The notes beneath the pieces were generated by a model, which was not told where the DNA came from, made no database searches, and saw nothing but the letters and a program-made list of their open reading frames with translations. A stretch of DNA of 64,000 nt, from contig JAEUWY010000020.1 in NCBI GenBank assembly GCA_022059125.1, positions 1,798,001-1,862,000 of the forward strand, in the 5' to 3' direction. A program made the position numbers and the translations under genes. This stretch comes from Corynespora cassiicola (taxonomy: Eukaryota; Ascomycota; Dothideomycetes; Pleosporales; Corynesporascaceae). The stretch's first letter is position 1. Each line of letters begins with the position of its first letter. This document shows, one piece after another, positions 49,103 through 61,182 of the stretch.

Positions 49103-52100
49103 ATGGACGCTCCAGCCTCACCCACTGCGGACGTCCCTCCCACCGACTCAGGTCCAGAGACCCAGTATGGAACCCCCCAGGTCGACGACACGGCCGACAG
49201 CGCCGACCAGACCTCGCCAATCAACGACGACGCCGACGACCAACCGCAGAAGCCCATAGTTCCCATGCAAAAACGGCGGCGCGTCACCAGAGCATGCGAT
49301 GGTATGTCGTCACTCCCCAACTTTCGCCACAGACCCAGCCTGATCCGTCGACAGAGTGTCGTCGCAAGAAAATCAAATGCGACGGCAAGAATCCGTGTAC
49401 CCACTGCACCGTCTACAGTTATGGTACGTCCGTCCCGCTTTGGCTCGCTGTGGCTCGCGCCCGCACGCGCATCTGACTTGACCCAGAATGCACATACGAC
49501 CAGCCTTCGAACCGCCGGAGGAACGCACAGCCACAGTACGTCGAGGCTCTAGAGACACAATTGAAGCGCGCAAGAGCCCTCCTGCAAATCGTTTTCCCGA
49601 ACCCTTTGGACCTCAACGACCCGAGCATCGACGTGCACCTGCAGAATGGCATGCTTCCCCAGATGCCAATGGGCGCGCCTCGCCAGCCCCAGCCCCATCC
49701 CCATCCCCAACCCCAGATGCCCCTTGACCCGCGCATGGCTGCGCATCGGCGAGAGGAGCCTCCGCGAGACGACCCACACGACGCGAGCCTCGAGAGCATG
49801 GTCAAGAGTACAGGGCAACTCGACCTTGACGAAGAAGGAACCTGGGAGTATCATGGACATTCGAGCGGGCTGAGCTTTATGAGAACCTTGCAGCAGCAGT
49901 TTCGTGACATCATGCAAGCGCCTCCCTCAAGCTCGCCCTTCGCAAAATTTCGCCCACTGTCGCAAGTCTTTGACTCACCTGGTTCTGTCCAACAGTCGCC
50001 TGCGGATTCTGCAAGTGTGCTGCCGCCCGGTACTGATCTGCCGCCCAAGAAAGAAGCAAGGATCCTGTGCGACAATGCTCTCATTGATGCTGGTGCCTTG
50101 CTGCGAGTTGTACACCTACCCTCCTTCTACAAGTCAATGGATAGAATTTACGAAACTACGCCCGACAACTACGGGACCCAGGATCACAATTTCTTACCAC
50201 TGCTGTATTCCGTCCTGGCTCTAGGCACCCTCTTTGCTAAGAAGGAGAAGGAGTTAGATGCAGTCGGCTATGAGAGCACCATCGATGAGGGCTTCAAGTA
50301 TTTCCGAGCCTCGAGGTCTCTCATTGACATTGCCGACTGCCGAGATCTCACCTCCTTGCAAGCAATCGTATTCATGATCCAATTCCTGCAATCTTCTGCG
50401 AAGCTCTCAACCTGCTATGCTTATATTGGCGTGGCCCTTAGATCAGCTCTTCGTATGGGCCTGCATCGCTCGTTCAACGCTAACTTCAATCCGATCGAAT
50501 CGGAAACCCGAAAGCGGCTGTTCTGGGTCATTCGAAAGATGGATACTTACGTCGGAGCCATGCTGGGCCTGCCGCATTTCCTAGACGATGAAGACATCGA
50601 TCAGGATTGGCCCGTGGAAGTCGACGACGAATACATCACCGAGACTGAAATTAGGCCAATGCCGGAAGGCAGAATTTCCGTCATGGCAGCGTCTAACGCT
50701 CATACTAGAATTGTACAGGTTCTTGCAAAGATCTGCAAATATGTCTACCCCATCAAAGGGGCTTCGTCCGGCAACACAAATAGCGTCACGTATGCAGTCT
50801 CCTACTCGAAGATACGCGAGATTGAGCAAGATTTAGCACAGTGGCTCGACCAACTGCCAATGGCACTGAGGCCTGGAGGAGAGGCACCGCAGCTCATTAT
50901 TCGGTAAGGAACACTGCCTAGTTTTGTCCTACGTCCTACTAATACAGTTCACATAGTGTCCAGCAGCTACTTCGAATGGCGTACGGACACGCTCAGCTCC
51001 TTCTTTACCGCCCGTTCCTCCACTACGTCTCCCCGAACCTCAAGAACAAGTCTGTTGATCAGAGGGCATTTGCTTGTGCTTCTGCATGCATCAGTGTGTC
51101 ACGCAACATAATCCATATCACTGCGGAAATGAAGAGGGGTGGTCTTCTCATTGGAGCCTATTGGTTCTCAATGTACACTACGTTTTTCGCCATTGTCTCG
51201 CTCCTCTACTTCGTGTTGGAAAATCCCAACAATCCAACCAGCCAGGAGCTGCTGCGAGAAGCGCAAGAAGGTAAAGAAGTTTTAGCTCACTTTGCCAAGA
51301 GAAGCCTGGCTGCCGACAGGTGCACTTCGACCCTGAATGTAGGTCACACCTTCTCGCCTATAAGAACAGGTTGCTGATTGACGGAATTTTAGTCCATTTT
51401 CGAGAAGCTTCCCGAAGCTGTCAAGCGCGGCGGCGAAACGATCGAAAGCAAGAAGCGCCGACAAGGTAGCTCACCGCAGTCCCTGATGAGCCGCCCCAAT
51501 CTGCTGAAGCAGGACGAATTCTCATCCTTGGGACCGCGGAGAGCTTCCACCTTTCCCGAGAGCATTCCTATCAGCAAGCGAACTCTTGCGAACTCGCTTC
51601 CCATGTCGCAAAACCATTTTGGGGCGTACAATTCTCCAGGTTCGGATTTTTTCGATCCAGCACCAAGCCTCACGCCCACTTCCAGCACGAGCAATCTAAT
51701 GGGCCCAGGCCAAACACCTGCCCAATCTTTTCCTCCTACACCAATGACTAACTCGTTCGTGGATCCTTCAGGCCTCAATGTCCCCCTCTCCGACGTCTCT
51801 GCGCTCATGTTCCCCTCGGCTGATCCCATGGCGTATCCTAACCAACCGATGACGACCTTCGAGAACAGCCATTCGCAGGCGTTCGAGCGCAAACACGAAT
51901 CGCCCACCATAGCACACCTGCCATACCAGACGCCGGGTCTCGACATGAAGTCACACCATCCGTTCAGTCCTGCCGGCATGGGCCCGCTGCCTCTGGGTCC
52001 CAGACGTCCCACCGACAGTGAAGTCCAGTTGTTCGGGCCTATGCCCATGTACTTGATGCAAGGGGCGCAGCTTGCGGGCGCACACGGTCAGAGAAGTTTC

Positions 52101-52298
52101 CACACACCCATGCAAGCAGCGCAACAGAATCCTCCCGTCAGCAACCCTGAGAATATGAATTTTGAAGAGCTGTTTGGCGGGGATGAATGGAACTCCATGT
52201 TCACGGATCAAGGAATGGGGGTTGGCACAGGCGGCCCAGGATTTGGCGGCGCTCCGGGATTTCATCCGGGAGGGCCGCGTATGAGTGGCTGGCGGTGA
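49103..52298 (+). CDS. Zn(II)2Cys6 transcription factor, Asg1-like
   Basis: Five exons (49103..49301, 49355..49423, 49487..50903, 50957..51338, 51393..52298) encode 990 aa. The zinc cluster is split by two introns: RRRVTRACD, then ECRRKKIKCDGKNPCTHCTVYSY, then ECTYDQPSNRRR, giving the six Cys of the C6 motif. A short coiled-coil linker follows (YVEALETQLKRARALL). The fungal-specific factor domain (about residues 200-550) includes CDNALIDAGALLRVVHLPSF, LRSALRMGLHRSF and ETRKRLFWVIRKMDTYVG. The C-terminal 300 residues are Pro/Ser/Met/Asn/Gly-rich, as in many activation regions. The cluster sequence and the CTHCTVYSYECTY spacing resemble yeast Asg1 rather than XlnR or Gal4; regulated genes cannot be inferred. 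It acts in the nucleus as a dimer or monomer on CGG half-sites. Confidence 0.92.
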
Positions 52299-54195
52299 GG
52301 GGTTGTGGCATAGCAGGGCCAAGCATGACTGCTAAAAAAAAGGGATACGAAGATGGATACTGAGGAGCTTAGTGCAGCGCAACTGATCCTCATCTCATCA
52401 GCGACTCGACCTTGGGAAATCATTTATTGTGGGTAGGCGCGCCTGCACATCACGCTCAAGTCACCAAAAAAGAAAAAAAAGCCTGCCAACTACCGATCGT
52501 TCGTCATCTACATTTGCGAATAGACTTCTAACAGCCGACACCACGCCATACCACGCTATGAATAACGGCACCTCAGCGACGCAAGTCGCGCACCTCGAAA
52601 ACGACGTCGTACATGTTTGCGGAACTGGATCGACTGGATTTGTTACAATTCACCCTCAACCTTGTATCAAAGCCTGGCTGGTCTCGAGGCAAGAGCAGGA
52701 TCTCCCAGATTAAGTTCTAATACCAGCGCACACGTGTCCTTTTCCGTCTAATACATAATACCCGGCATCGTTTCGAGATTCCCCTCATCATGTCTTGACT
52801 GGCTGTTGGAGTCTTTTTTTTTCCTTTGCTCTCCCTCGTTTTAGGAGACTTGTACAGGAACCTTTGCTCAGGCTATGGGCTTACGATGGACCATGAAATA
52901 GATCATATCTGGAGTTTGGGCCATTTTCATCGTTCTTCAGCTTGTGCTTTTTTCGCAATCTGACCTTGGGTAAGATGGCGGCGGAGAATCAGGGGCCTGG
53001 AGAATTGGAAGGCGAGGCAGTTTGTGAACGTTGCATGTATGGACGTGTATACGTTGAACGAAGCCAAAAGTTGTATCTACTGCATTCTGTTGCGTTATTC
53101 AGGTCGAGATACCAATCGTCGAAAAATCGAAATCATAGAAGAAAACATACCGGTATGATGATTGTGATTATGTGGGCGTGACTAGTATCGTGGGTGCATG
53201 TACCTTATGGGGGCACCACGAGACGAGCAACGTCAATAAACAAGGCAGGAAAATCGATTTTTGGGCACAAAAACCTCGCAAGCCATGCAAGACATAGACA
53301 CAAGGCCATATCCGTCCAAAACCTCAGACTAGCTGCGACGATGCCCGCGATAACGACGGCAAGGCACGATTACGCGGCCTCGAGAGTGACATGCAGATGG
53401 GCCCAAACCACCAGAAGAGGTCCTCATGATGGCAGCTCCTCGCCCTCGACAGAACGTCAAGTTAAGCTCAACCTTCTAGCCAGCTTCCAGAATTGCTTAG
53501 CCACGGTGCGCATCATCTCCAGCCACGATTCCGGTGCCAGCGGGCGCAGTGCGACGGACGCTATGATGCGCTGCGCTATGGCCGTGGGATAGAGCCACGG
53601 TCCCCGTCTCGAAGCGACGTGCGCCGGTACCGAACGTTCAACGGCCCACGACGTGCGGCATTGTGGCTGTGCTGTGTAGGGGGGGGGGGTGTGGGAGGGA
53701 AACATGGCAGGCCAGGGCGGGCTGGCCAGGCGGATGTTGGGATGCGGGCATGTGGGCGTTGGCAGCGAGCGAGCGAGCGGCGCTGGCCGAAAGAGCCGTG
53801 AGCCGTGAGCCGGCCGCACCAGCGCACGCGTGAAGTTGCCACACTTTGCTGTCGAAGGCCACAAGCCCGAACCCCATCTGTGCGGGCCTGTGGCGCAGGA
53901 CGTTCCCGCGCAGCAGTGCAGTGGCGATGCGCGCACCGGCGAGCGCACAAATGTTGACGCTGGGGCTTGGCTCGTACCCTTGGGGTTGCCCGCGAGTTGC
54001 CCTTTTGTGATTCTGACACAACGGCCATCCAACCTACGACGGGCAGGGCTTTGACGAAAGGATTTGTACTCCGCCGAACCGTCGCCATCCTATTCGCGCT
54101 TTCGGGCATAGTGGAAAAGAGAAAGGACTTTTCAGCGGGGCAGCAAAATTCGCCCATTTCAGGCACTGTACGCAAGGAGAGGGGCAGCAAGAATC
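52299..54195. other. Intergenic region, no gene seen
   Basis: About 1.9 kb between the zinc-cluster factor and TPT1. It contains a run of at least ten G at about 53681 and GC-rich sequence with overlapping shadow frames on the minus strand at 53457..54190. No domain or consistent splice model was found. Confidence 0.5.
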
Positions 54196-55311
54196 ATGGC
54201 AAGAGGAGGAGGCCGTGGTGGGCGCGATCCGAGGCATATGCCCCGCGAGCAGCAGGTCTCCAGGAAGGTGAGCTGGCTCTTGCGGCATGGGGCTGGGCAG
54301 GAGGGTTTGAAGCTGGGGAAGGGCGGCTACGTGAACGTTAGGGATGCGGTGAGTCATGCTCTTTCTTGCCGCTTTGTTGAGTCGCATTCTATATCAATAC
54401 GAAAGAGTTGGGTCATCACATTGGTTAATCTACTATTGTCACGCAGAGCATCCAGAAGTGCTGGGTAATAGGGAGTCACGTTTGTAGCCCGAAGTCCTAA
54501 CATTTCCATGCAGCTCGAAACGCGTGCCCTCAAGTCCCTCAACATCACCTTCGACGAGCTCCGACAGGTCGTCTCGGACAATGACAAGCAGCGCTTCTCC
54601 ATGATACGGGCCTCTGCTCTTGCAGATTCATCCGAAGCCGCTTCGCCCGCGGTTGAGAAGCTCGAATCAGAAGCCCTGGAGCCCGTCCCGGAGTCCGATG
54701 ACCCAGCCGACTATCTCATCCGCGCAAACCAAGGCCACTCCATCAAGCTCGATACCGAAGGTCTCCTGACGCCCATCACCATCGAAGCGGGCAACGTGCC
54801 CGAAACGGTCGTGCACGGAACGGATGAGTCGGCCTGGCGGCTAATTCTCAAGAGCGGCGGGTTGAGGAGGATGGGTCGAAATCATATTCACTTTGCATCT
54901 GGACTCCCTGCAGGCTTCAAGACTCAAGACTCGTCGGCGCTGCCTGTCATCTCGGGCATGCGCAAGTCGTCTACCATCCTTGTGTATATTGACATTCAAG
55001 CTGCACTCGCCGCAGGCGTCAAGTTCTTCCTCTCGGAGAATGGGGTTATTCTGACCGAGGGAAACGAGCAGGGCTTTTTGCCCTATGAGTTCTTCAAGAG
55101 GGTTGAAAGTAGGAAGCAAGGCGGTGGGGTGATCATGGAGAATGGGGTACTTCCCGAGGGAGCGGAGGTCAACGTCGAGGAATGGGAGAAGGAAGTTGGA
55201 GAGGGGAAGAAGCGTGGCGGAGGGCGCGGAGGGCGCGGCGGAAGGGGTGGAGGAAGAGGGGGCAAATCAAAAGCGAACGATGACTCAAGGGATTTGATGG
55301 CCGGCGTTTGA
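54196..55311 (+). CDS. TPT1: tRNA 2'-phosphotransferase Tpt1
   Basis: Two exons (54196..54348, 54514..55311) encode 316 aa; the 165-nt intron has a GTGAGT donor and ATGCAG acceptor in phase 0. The fold starts with VSRKVSWLLRHGAGQEGL, continues with GYVNVRDALETRALKSLN across the splice, and has the RANQGHSIKL, VVHGTDESAWRLIL, MGRNHIHFASGLP and STILVYIDIQAAL motifs containing the NAD+-binding Arg/His residues. Role: removes the 2'-phosphate left at the splice junction after fungal tRNA ligation, transferring it to NAD+. A Gly/Arg-rich segment opens the protein (RGGGRGGRDP), and an RGG-rich tail near the C-terminus (GGGRGGRGGRGGGRGG) is a likely RNA-binding extension absent from the yeast enzyme as I remember it. 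Confidence 0.93.
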
Positions 55312-58300
55312 TTCAAGCGTCTAGCTCAAGATTGGCTCATGGATGGCGTTTGGTGGTCCGCTCATGGTTCGTCATGATTGGTTTGAGATACGGAAAGAAA
55401 AAAAAAGGGTATTGGCTGGTATAACACGGTAGAACAAAATCAGATCATCATGATTAATATGGTGTATTTCTAATGATGGTCAAATGTTACACTATGTAGC
55501 CTGCTGAAGTAATTCGACGGGAATCAACAACGTCAAGGAAGCCACCACAGTGTCGCCGAGATAGCTGCATGAAACCAACATCGCACTGTTTTGATGCTAA
55601 ATTTCACAAATATGAGTTCCATATCCGCCAGTAGTTTTTTTAAGACAGGTCGAGCTTTTTGTCTTCACATTTCACCACATCTAACCTGCCTTCAAGCACT
55701 TAGCCCCTAATCATGTCCCTGATCATGAGGGATTAAAATACTTTGACACCTGTCCCAAAAAATCTCCAGTTTTCTAAAACTTACAGAACTCCTCGTAAGC
55801 ACACTATGTGTTCTGTTTCTTGGTCGTTCTAAAACTCGGCAGCGATTGGCACGAGACTTCATTCGTATTGGAGAATACTTCGATACCAATATAAATCCTC
55901 GGGCCTAGAATACCTTGTATCTTTTTTCGGCAAACTGACATGACTAAATACACTGTAGTGGCCTAGATTTTGATATTTTCGATGAACAAGTCCCATGAAC
56001 CAAAGCAAGTATGGCTTATGAGAGCCTCAACGTTAAATACTTAAAACTGGACCATTAAATGATTCATTCATTTGAGACTCCGTCCTCTTTTATTCTGACT
56101 TTGCCTGAATAATATAAGAGCCACCAAAGCCAGACTATGTCCGCTTGAGAGCTACTTTTTCGAGCCAAACTCGATTTTTGTGTGCGCCCCTTCAGAGGAA
56201 AATAAAATCGCCACTGGTACTAATGTACGATAAAATTTGTGTACTTCAATTCCATGCTAAGGTTAAAACTTTACCGTAAGAGTAATATGTATATAGGAGT
56301 AGGAGTTCTCAGGTCGTACCCCTAAAAAGCTGTCGGGCATCAGTTCAAACTCAGTATAGGTCAAACACCAAGCTTCTGTATCCAGGAAAACTGATCCGAT
56401 TCATCATATCCGAATTCTGCAATATGTCCAAGAAAATACTGAGGTAGGTGCACCCAAAAACTTGCAGCTATGCTGCAGAGAAAACTTTGAAAGTGGCCAA
56501 CTCCGAGGAATAAGCTTGCAATAAGTCAATACGTACTTCGCCGTGAACTAAAATCAGAGTGCATAAAGATACTTGGAAACAACAGTATCAAAAATGCGAT
56601 GTAGACAATAAATTTGCGTCTTCCCAAAACATGAGAGCCCCTTGGCCTCCGGAAGCGACAACAAGGCCTGTGATGCTTTTGCTTTGTTTAAAGGTCACAA
56701 CTCGCAGAAGAGTGCAATAAAGCCCAAAAACCAATATCATCAGCACATGCTGTGGTAACTATTTCGCCGCCCTTGACGAGTTGTTTTGCAAATTCTTCAA
56801 CAGAAGCGTATGCGATAATCTGTCATTCATACGTTTCAGCCGTCAAATATGGACAAGGATCAAACAATGTTTTACATTCTCTCTAGAATTCTAGTTATGA
56901 CACTTATGTGTCTACCTTGATGATGGATAAAGAACAAGCGCAAAAACAGCTATAAAAACTAATCTTAGCCCTGAAAAAAATGCTCGATTCACAGGTTCAT
57001 GTCTCTGTTCTAGCAAGAAATTGGTATCTCAAAGAGGAGAATGCGTGTATTAAAACCAGTGCCTAAAACAGCAAACGCTTCATCATGGAGTTTAGGAGGG
57101 TGCGATGGGACCATATTCTGACAGGAACACAATACCCGTAAAACACAAGGGGAAAACTATCAACCAAATTAAGACTGATTGCCTCAAAGTTTTTGGACGC
57201 TAGAAGTTCAATATATCAATGGGATTTGGAATAAGGATTTTTCCCGCATTGCGACGTGGGGACTTAATGACCTCAATCAGAAAAAAAAAGAATTTAAAAA
57301 CACCACAATCGCATGAGAAAATCAGTGGCTAGCAAAGTTTAATATGTTTGGTGAATGAAAATTCTGCTGCCATTTCAAACGCTTCGAGAATCCTATCATG
57401 TTCGCTGAACCTTGCACCAGCCTTAAGAATAAAATGTTCAACCTACTATGCGATAAAAACTAGAGTATGAAATAACTCCAGGGTTGAATAGAGGTATAAA
57501 ACTCTGGCTGCATGTTTGCCGTCTTTGCGAACAAGCCCTTCACTAAATGCTTAAAAAATGAAGTTAAAGGGTACACCAACACTGTTGGCGCTTCAAATTC
57601 GGTATAAGAGGTTCCATGAGCAAAAAAACCATAGGAATTAAGAATATTGGCCAATTATAAAGAGCAGAAAGCATGTTCAAACAAACAGCTTGATTATTTA
57701 AGGATGTTTGAAATCTAGGGAGTAGTGTGGAGCACCAGGGGATCATCAAAGTCCAAAAAAGTATACGCAAAGATGAAATGGACCTGGAGTTTCTCGACTG
57801 TAGGACAAAAGTTTACACCCAAATTACACAAGATGCCGCAAGTACGGACCATGTTCGAAATATCATATTTCCAACAACCCAGAATGCCCAAGAAAATCGA
57901 ACCTATAAAACCTGGACAGAGATTTCTACCAAGCACAGAAGCCCAGATTCAAGTCATCATCCTATACCAGACATCTATGATTCAAACAATCTCAAACGCT
58001 TCATATTTTGAATTCATTTTACTTACATTATATCCGAATGGCCTTGCTCCCCGAGACAAAGGACATGTAGAGATGATGAGAGCTAAGAAGATGGTATCTG
58101 ACATGGGATGCCGACAAAGTGCGAGAGGAAATGACAATGGAGGGTTACTCTGGTATGCAATTCAAAATTCTGATGAGCAAAAGGAAATGCTCGGTATCAT
58201 CATGACCATGCAACGGCTTCTGTAACGTGAGACATGAAGGGCAGGGCCTCGAACACGATGATGAAGTCCAACATCACCCAAACTTTCATGCCATTAGTCT

Positions 58301-58332
58301 ACATTAATGACCGAAAATACACCACCCCAACT
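55312..58332. other. 3-kb AT-biased region with decayed coding fragments
   Basis: No intact gene. The sequence is A/T-biased, less extremely than the 31-34 kb block. On the minus strand several protein-like stretches appear in different frames separated by stops, for example near 56801-56690 (VEEFAKQLVKGGEIVTTACA), 56640-56400 (hydrophobic, LFPSIFMHSDFSSRR) and 57936-57460 (LCPGFIGSIFLGILGC, FKHLVKGLFAKTAN). This is consistent with a degenerated, perhaps membrane-protein, gene or transposon. The 166-codon plus-strand frame at 57725..58225 is antisense to these pieces and has no domain. Confidence 0.4.
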
Positions 58333-59608
58333 CTACACCAAAACCATCGCCGCCAAACCCAAAGCCCCCAAGTACGGCGCCACAGTCCTCACCGGCGCCC
58401 CCAAACCCTGACTCTCCGTCGGACTCGCCTCCCCCCCACCATCCTCCCCTTCCCTCTGATTATACTCCTCCGGATCCGTCGCATTCTCATCATAAAACGC
58501 ATTCTCCGCCTGCAGCAACGCCTCCGCACTCAGCGGCTCCCAACTCCCCTCCTCCACGTCTGCAGGCCTCATGCACAGAACCTCGACATGCACATCCTCA
58601 GCCCAGCGGTCCCGAATCTGCACGCCCTCCTGGCTCGACCTGGGCGTCCGGTCCGGATAGAAGACGAGGATGGAGGGCTGCGCGAAGGCGATTTGCCGGG
58701 CGTAGGTCCCGCTCCAGCTGCCCAGGCCGTAGACGCTCGTGTTGAGCTGGGCGCGCTCCTGCTCGGACAGCGAGGCGAGGGTGTCGGAGCAGTTTTCGTT
58801 GGAGGGGATGGACCCTATGGAGTTGCTTGAGGGGAGGGGGATGGGGAGGGTTGCGCTGCCGCCGTTCCAGAAGGAGCTTCCGTTGGTCAAGGGGCGGCAT
58901 TCGTGCGGGACGGTCGAGTTTGGGACGGTGTCGGTGCAGGTTTCGAGGGCCATCCAGGATGTTGCTTCATGGGCGTAGTGGCGTTTGAGTGCTTTCTGGT
59001 GGGCGGAATGGAGGGTTAGCTCGATTTTCTTCTTCTTCTTCTTCTTCTTCTTCTTCTTCTTCTTCTTCTTCTTCTTCTTCTTCTTCTTCTTCTTCTTCTT
59101 CTTCTTCTTCTCCTTCTTCTTCTTCTCTATATCGGACTGCAAGATGCGACGAGGGTAAAGTGTTGAGGCTAACAAGGCAACTTACTACACACTCTTCACC
59201 CAGCATTGTTTTGCAGTCTCCATTGTCCCTGGTACTGCGTTCCAGCACGTTTTCATGGAATCGATACATGTTGAACGATTCAACGCTCACTTCTCGGTAG
59301 CAAAGCTTCATGTTATCCATGCTGGAATTGCCCACGTTTAGGTATGGGGTATTCTCGCTCTCGCTGAACATATGCCGAGCTTCCGTCAATCTATTTGCAA
59401 TATACCATGTGCTGTCTGGATCCTCGGTAACGCTATAGCCATCTTCATCATTTCTGTTGCCGTTGATTTGCAGGCCAGTCATCGTGTAGGTGCGTGATGC
59501 ATTGTAATGGATGAGAGGTTCCGCATCGCGGCATGCGACTCTCATCTGGGCCTTGCATGTTGTAACGTACAGATGTAGAATCAAAAGGGCAGAAGCAATA
59601 TCGAGCAT
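58333..59608 (-). CDS. Predicted secreted, GPI-anchored protein of unknown function
   Basis: Two exons on the minus strand (59186..59608, 58333..58995) encode 361 aa in phase 0 (GTAAGT donor, CACCAG acceptor). A signal peptide (MLDIASALLILHLYVTTCKA) leads a Cys-containing extracellular part with several N-glycosylation sites (NAS, NSS, NTS and others). A second half carries Cys residues and LVFYPDRT-like segments, and a final hydrophobic stretch (YLGALGLAAMVLV) after a small-residue region suits a GPI signal. I do not recognise a family. The 190-nt intron contains about 28 uninterrupted GAA triplets on the sense strand. Retention would give a poly-Glu run and an early stop, so splicing is needed for the C-terminal half. 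The splice model is supported by phase, but not by homology. Confidence 0.7.
59027..59110 (-). repeat. (GAA)28 intronic trinucleotide tract
   Basis: Eighty-four bases of perfect TTC on the plus strand (GAA on the gene's sense strand), followed after one TCC interruption by four more TTC units. It lies wholly within the intron of the secreted-protein gene. Confidence 0.95.
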
Positions 59609-61182
59609 CTTACTTTTATATGCAATGAGGGCCGTAGTATCGAGGTGTGAGCTGTGGTTTCTGAATGCGCGTGCCCGAAAACCTGATACATATTTGAATG
59701 CTCCATCTCGTATTCAGTGTCATCTGAAAGACTGCAGTACAAGAGAAAGTCGCTCTAACAGAGTCCAAGACCACACAGTCACAAAAACGAGGTTCCTAGT
59801 AGACACTCAGGCGGCCAATGGCTCCTCGAAAGAGTCATGTTCCGAAGTCCCAAGAAAGGATATCGGCAACGCTAATGCTAGGTCCAGCCCTACTTCAGTG
59901 AGGTGGCGGCCCCATCCAAAAGATGAAGTAGTCGATCGTGATCGAAGACATCGATGGGAATCCTTTTAGGCAGAATTGGCATGCGCACTGCCACTTTTAG
60001 CCTGGCTGTCAATTGCCAATTGCGATAGATCTGGGGAAAGCAATGCGTGGCTACGTCATCATTCGTGCAAGGCATATGCCTAGGTGGTTGTATTTGTATG
60101 CCGAAGTGATCGGAAGCTCTGTGTCTCGAGAATTCAGGCGGAGTCTATACTTTGTGTGGCTGACGAATAGATATTTCTGGATGATGCCATTTCCTCTGTA
60201 GGATCGTAACTCTGCCGTCTTCCGGTGCAGAGCAGCGGCAACTGGTAAGATTAGATTCATAGGGATATTTTACCAATTCCGAGAGTTTTCTTACTTACTG
60301 TGCAGGGCTTAGGTAGGTAGTTGTGAAGGCAAATGTAGGTCGTGGTTGCCTTTCCATGTTGACTTGAAATTCAACCAAGCACGTGCGTCAAACAACTGCA
60401 CACACACTCAGAAGACCCAAATATTTACAGTTATATATCATTTACAGATTCATTTTACTATAAAAGCTAATAGAGTCTGGGTCGAATTAAAATCGAAACA
60501 TTATGGTTCAATGGTCAGAGTGCTAATAAGCAGCAGGTTCTTTTATGGTCCTCTTTTTTGCCAGCCTTGGCTGAGGGTTCGAAGCAGCCACACATCGGAC
60601 GGTCTGTATTCAACAAGGATTTATTTGTTTCTCTCCATTTCTATACCTGGATGTCCCAAGTATCAAATCTACAGAGACCGTCTGCCCAACGAACTAGGCC
60701 AAAGGCCAAATGCACCAAAGTAGGCTCGCTGTCTTATCACGCATGAATCGGAGCAAAAGGAAGACGTATGGATTTTTTGATTTTGAAAAGCCTCGCATTG
60801 GAGAATTACCAAGAAAGTAACCCATGAAAAGCAACCCAAACGCCGTTGAACTCCGAATTCCGAACCTATAGCCCTTTTGCCCCATAGATATCCGTTGAAA
60901 CTCCACGCCAATTGCTACCCGAGAGACTTTTCCGATGAAGTACGCCAATATGCTTGTCCACTACTCGTCATCGGGAATCTCGGAAATGCGAGAGGTTAGG
61001 TCAGGCTGCGCCGAGCCTGAAGGATTAAAGTAGAGGATAAATCGATGAGCATGCCTGGGCTGGGCTTGTAGTGCGGATGTTGAATTACCAAGACTGTTGC
61101 GGTTGATCGAAGTGGTCGGGCGGTGAGGAATCCAACGCAACTGAGACGCACCCGCAACACCTCTTATCATGGCCGAGCCTCT
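59609..61182. other. Intergenic region, no gene seen
   Basis: About 1.6 kb between the secreted-protein start and the 3' end of the hypothetical gene, both leftward. It includes a GCTTAGGTAGGTAG motif near 60306-60319 and a tRNA-like but unfoldable stretch around 60497-60596 (see rejected items). Confidence 0.5.

Noticed and set aside
53457..54190. Overlapping minus-strand frames of 127-204 codons
   Set aside because: Arg/Pro/Ala-rich, GC-driven, mutually overlapping, with no domain or splice support.
60497..60596. tRNA-like stretch with a good D-arm and GGTTCGAA B-box
   Set aside because: The acceptor ends do not pair, the T-arm is mispaired and no anticodon loop with U33 can be drawn. At most it is a tRNA-derived relic.
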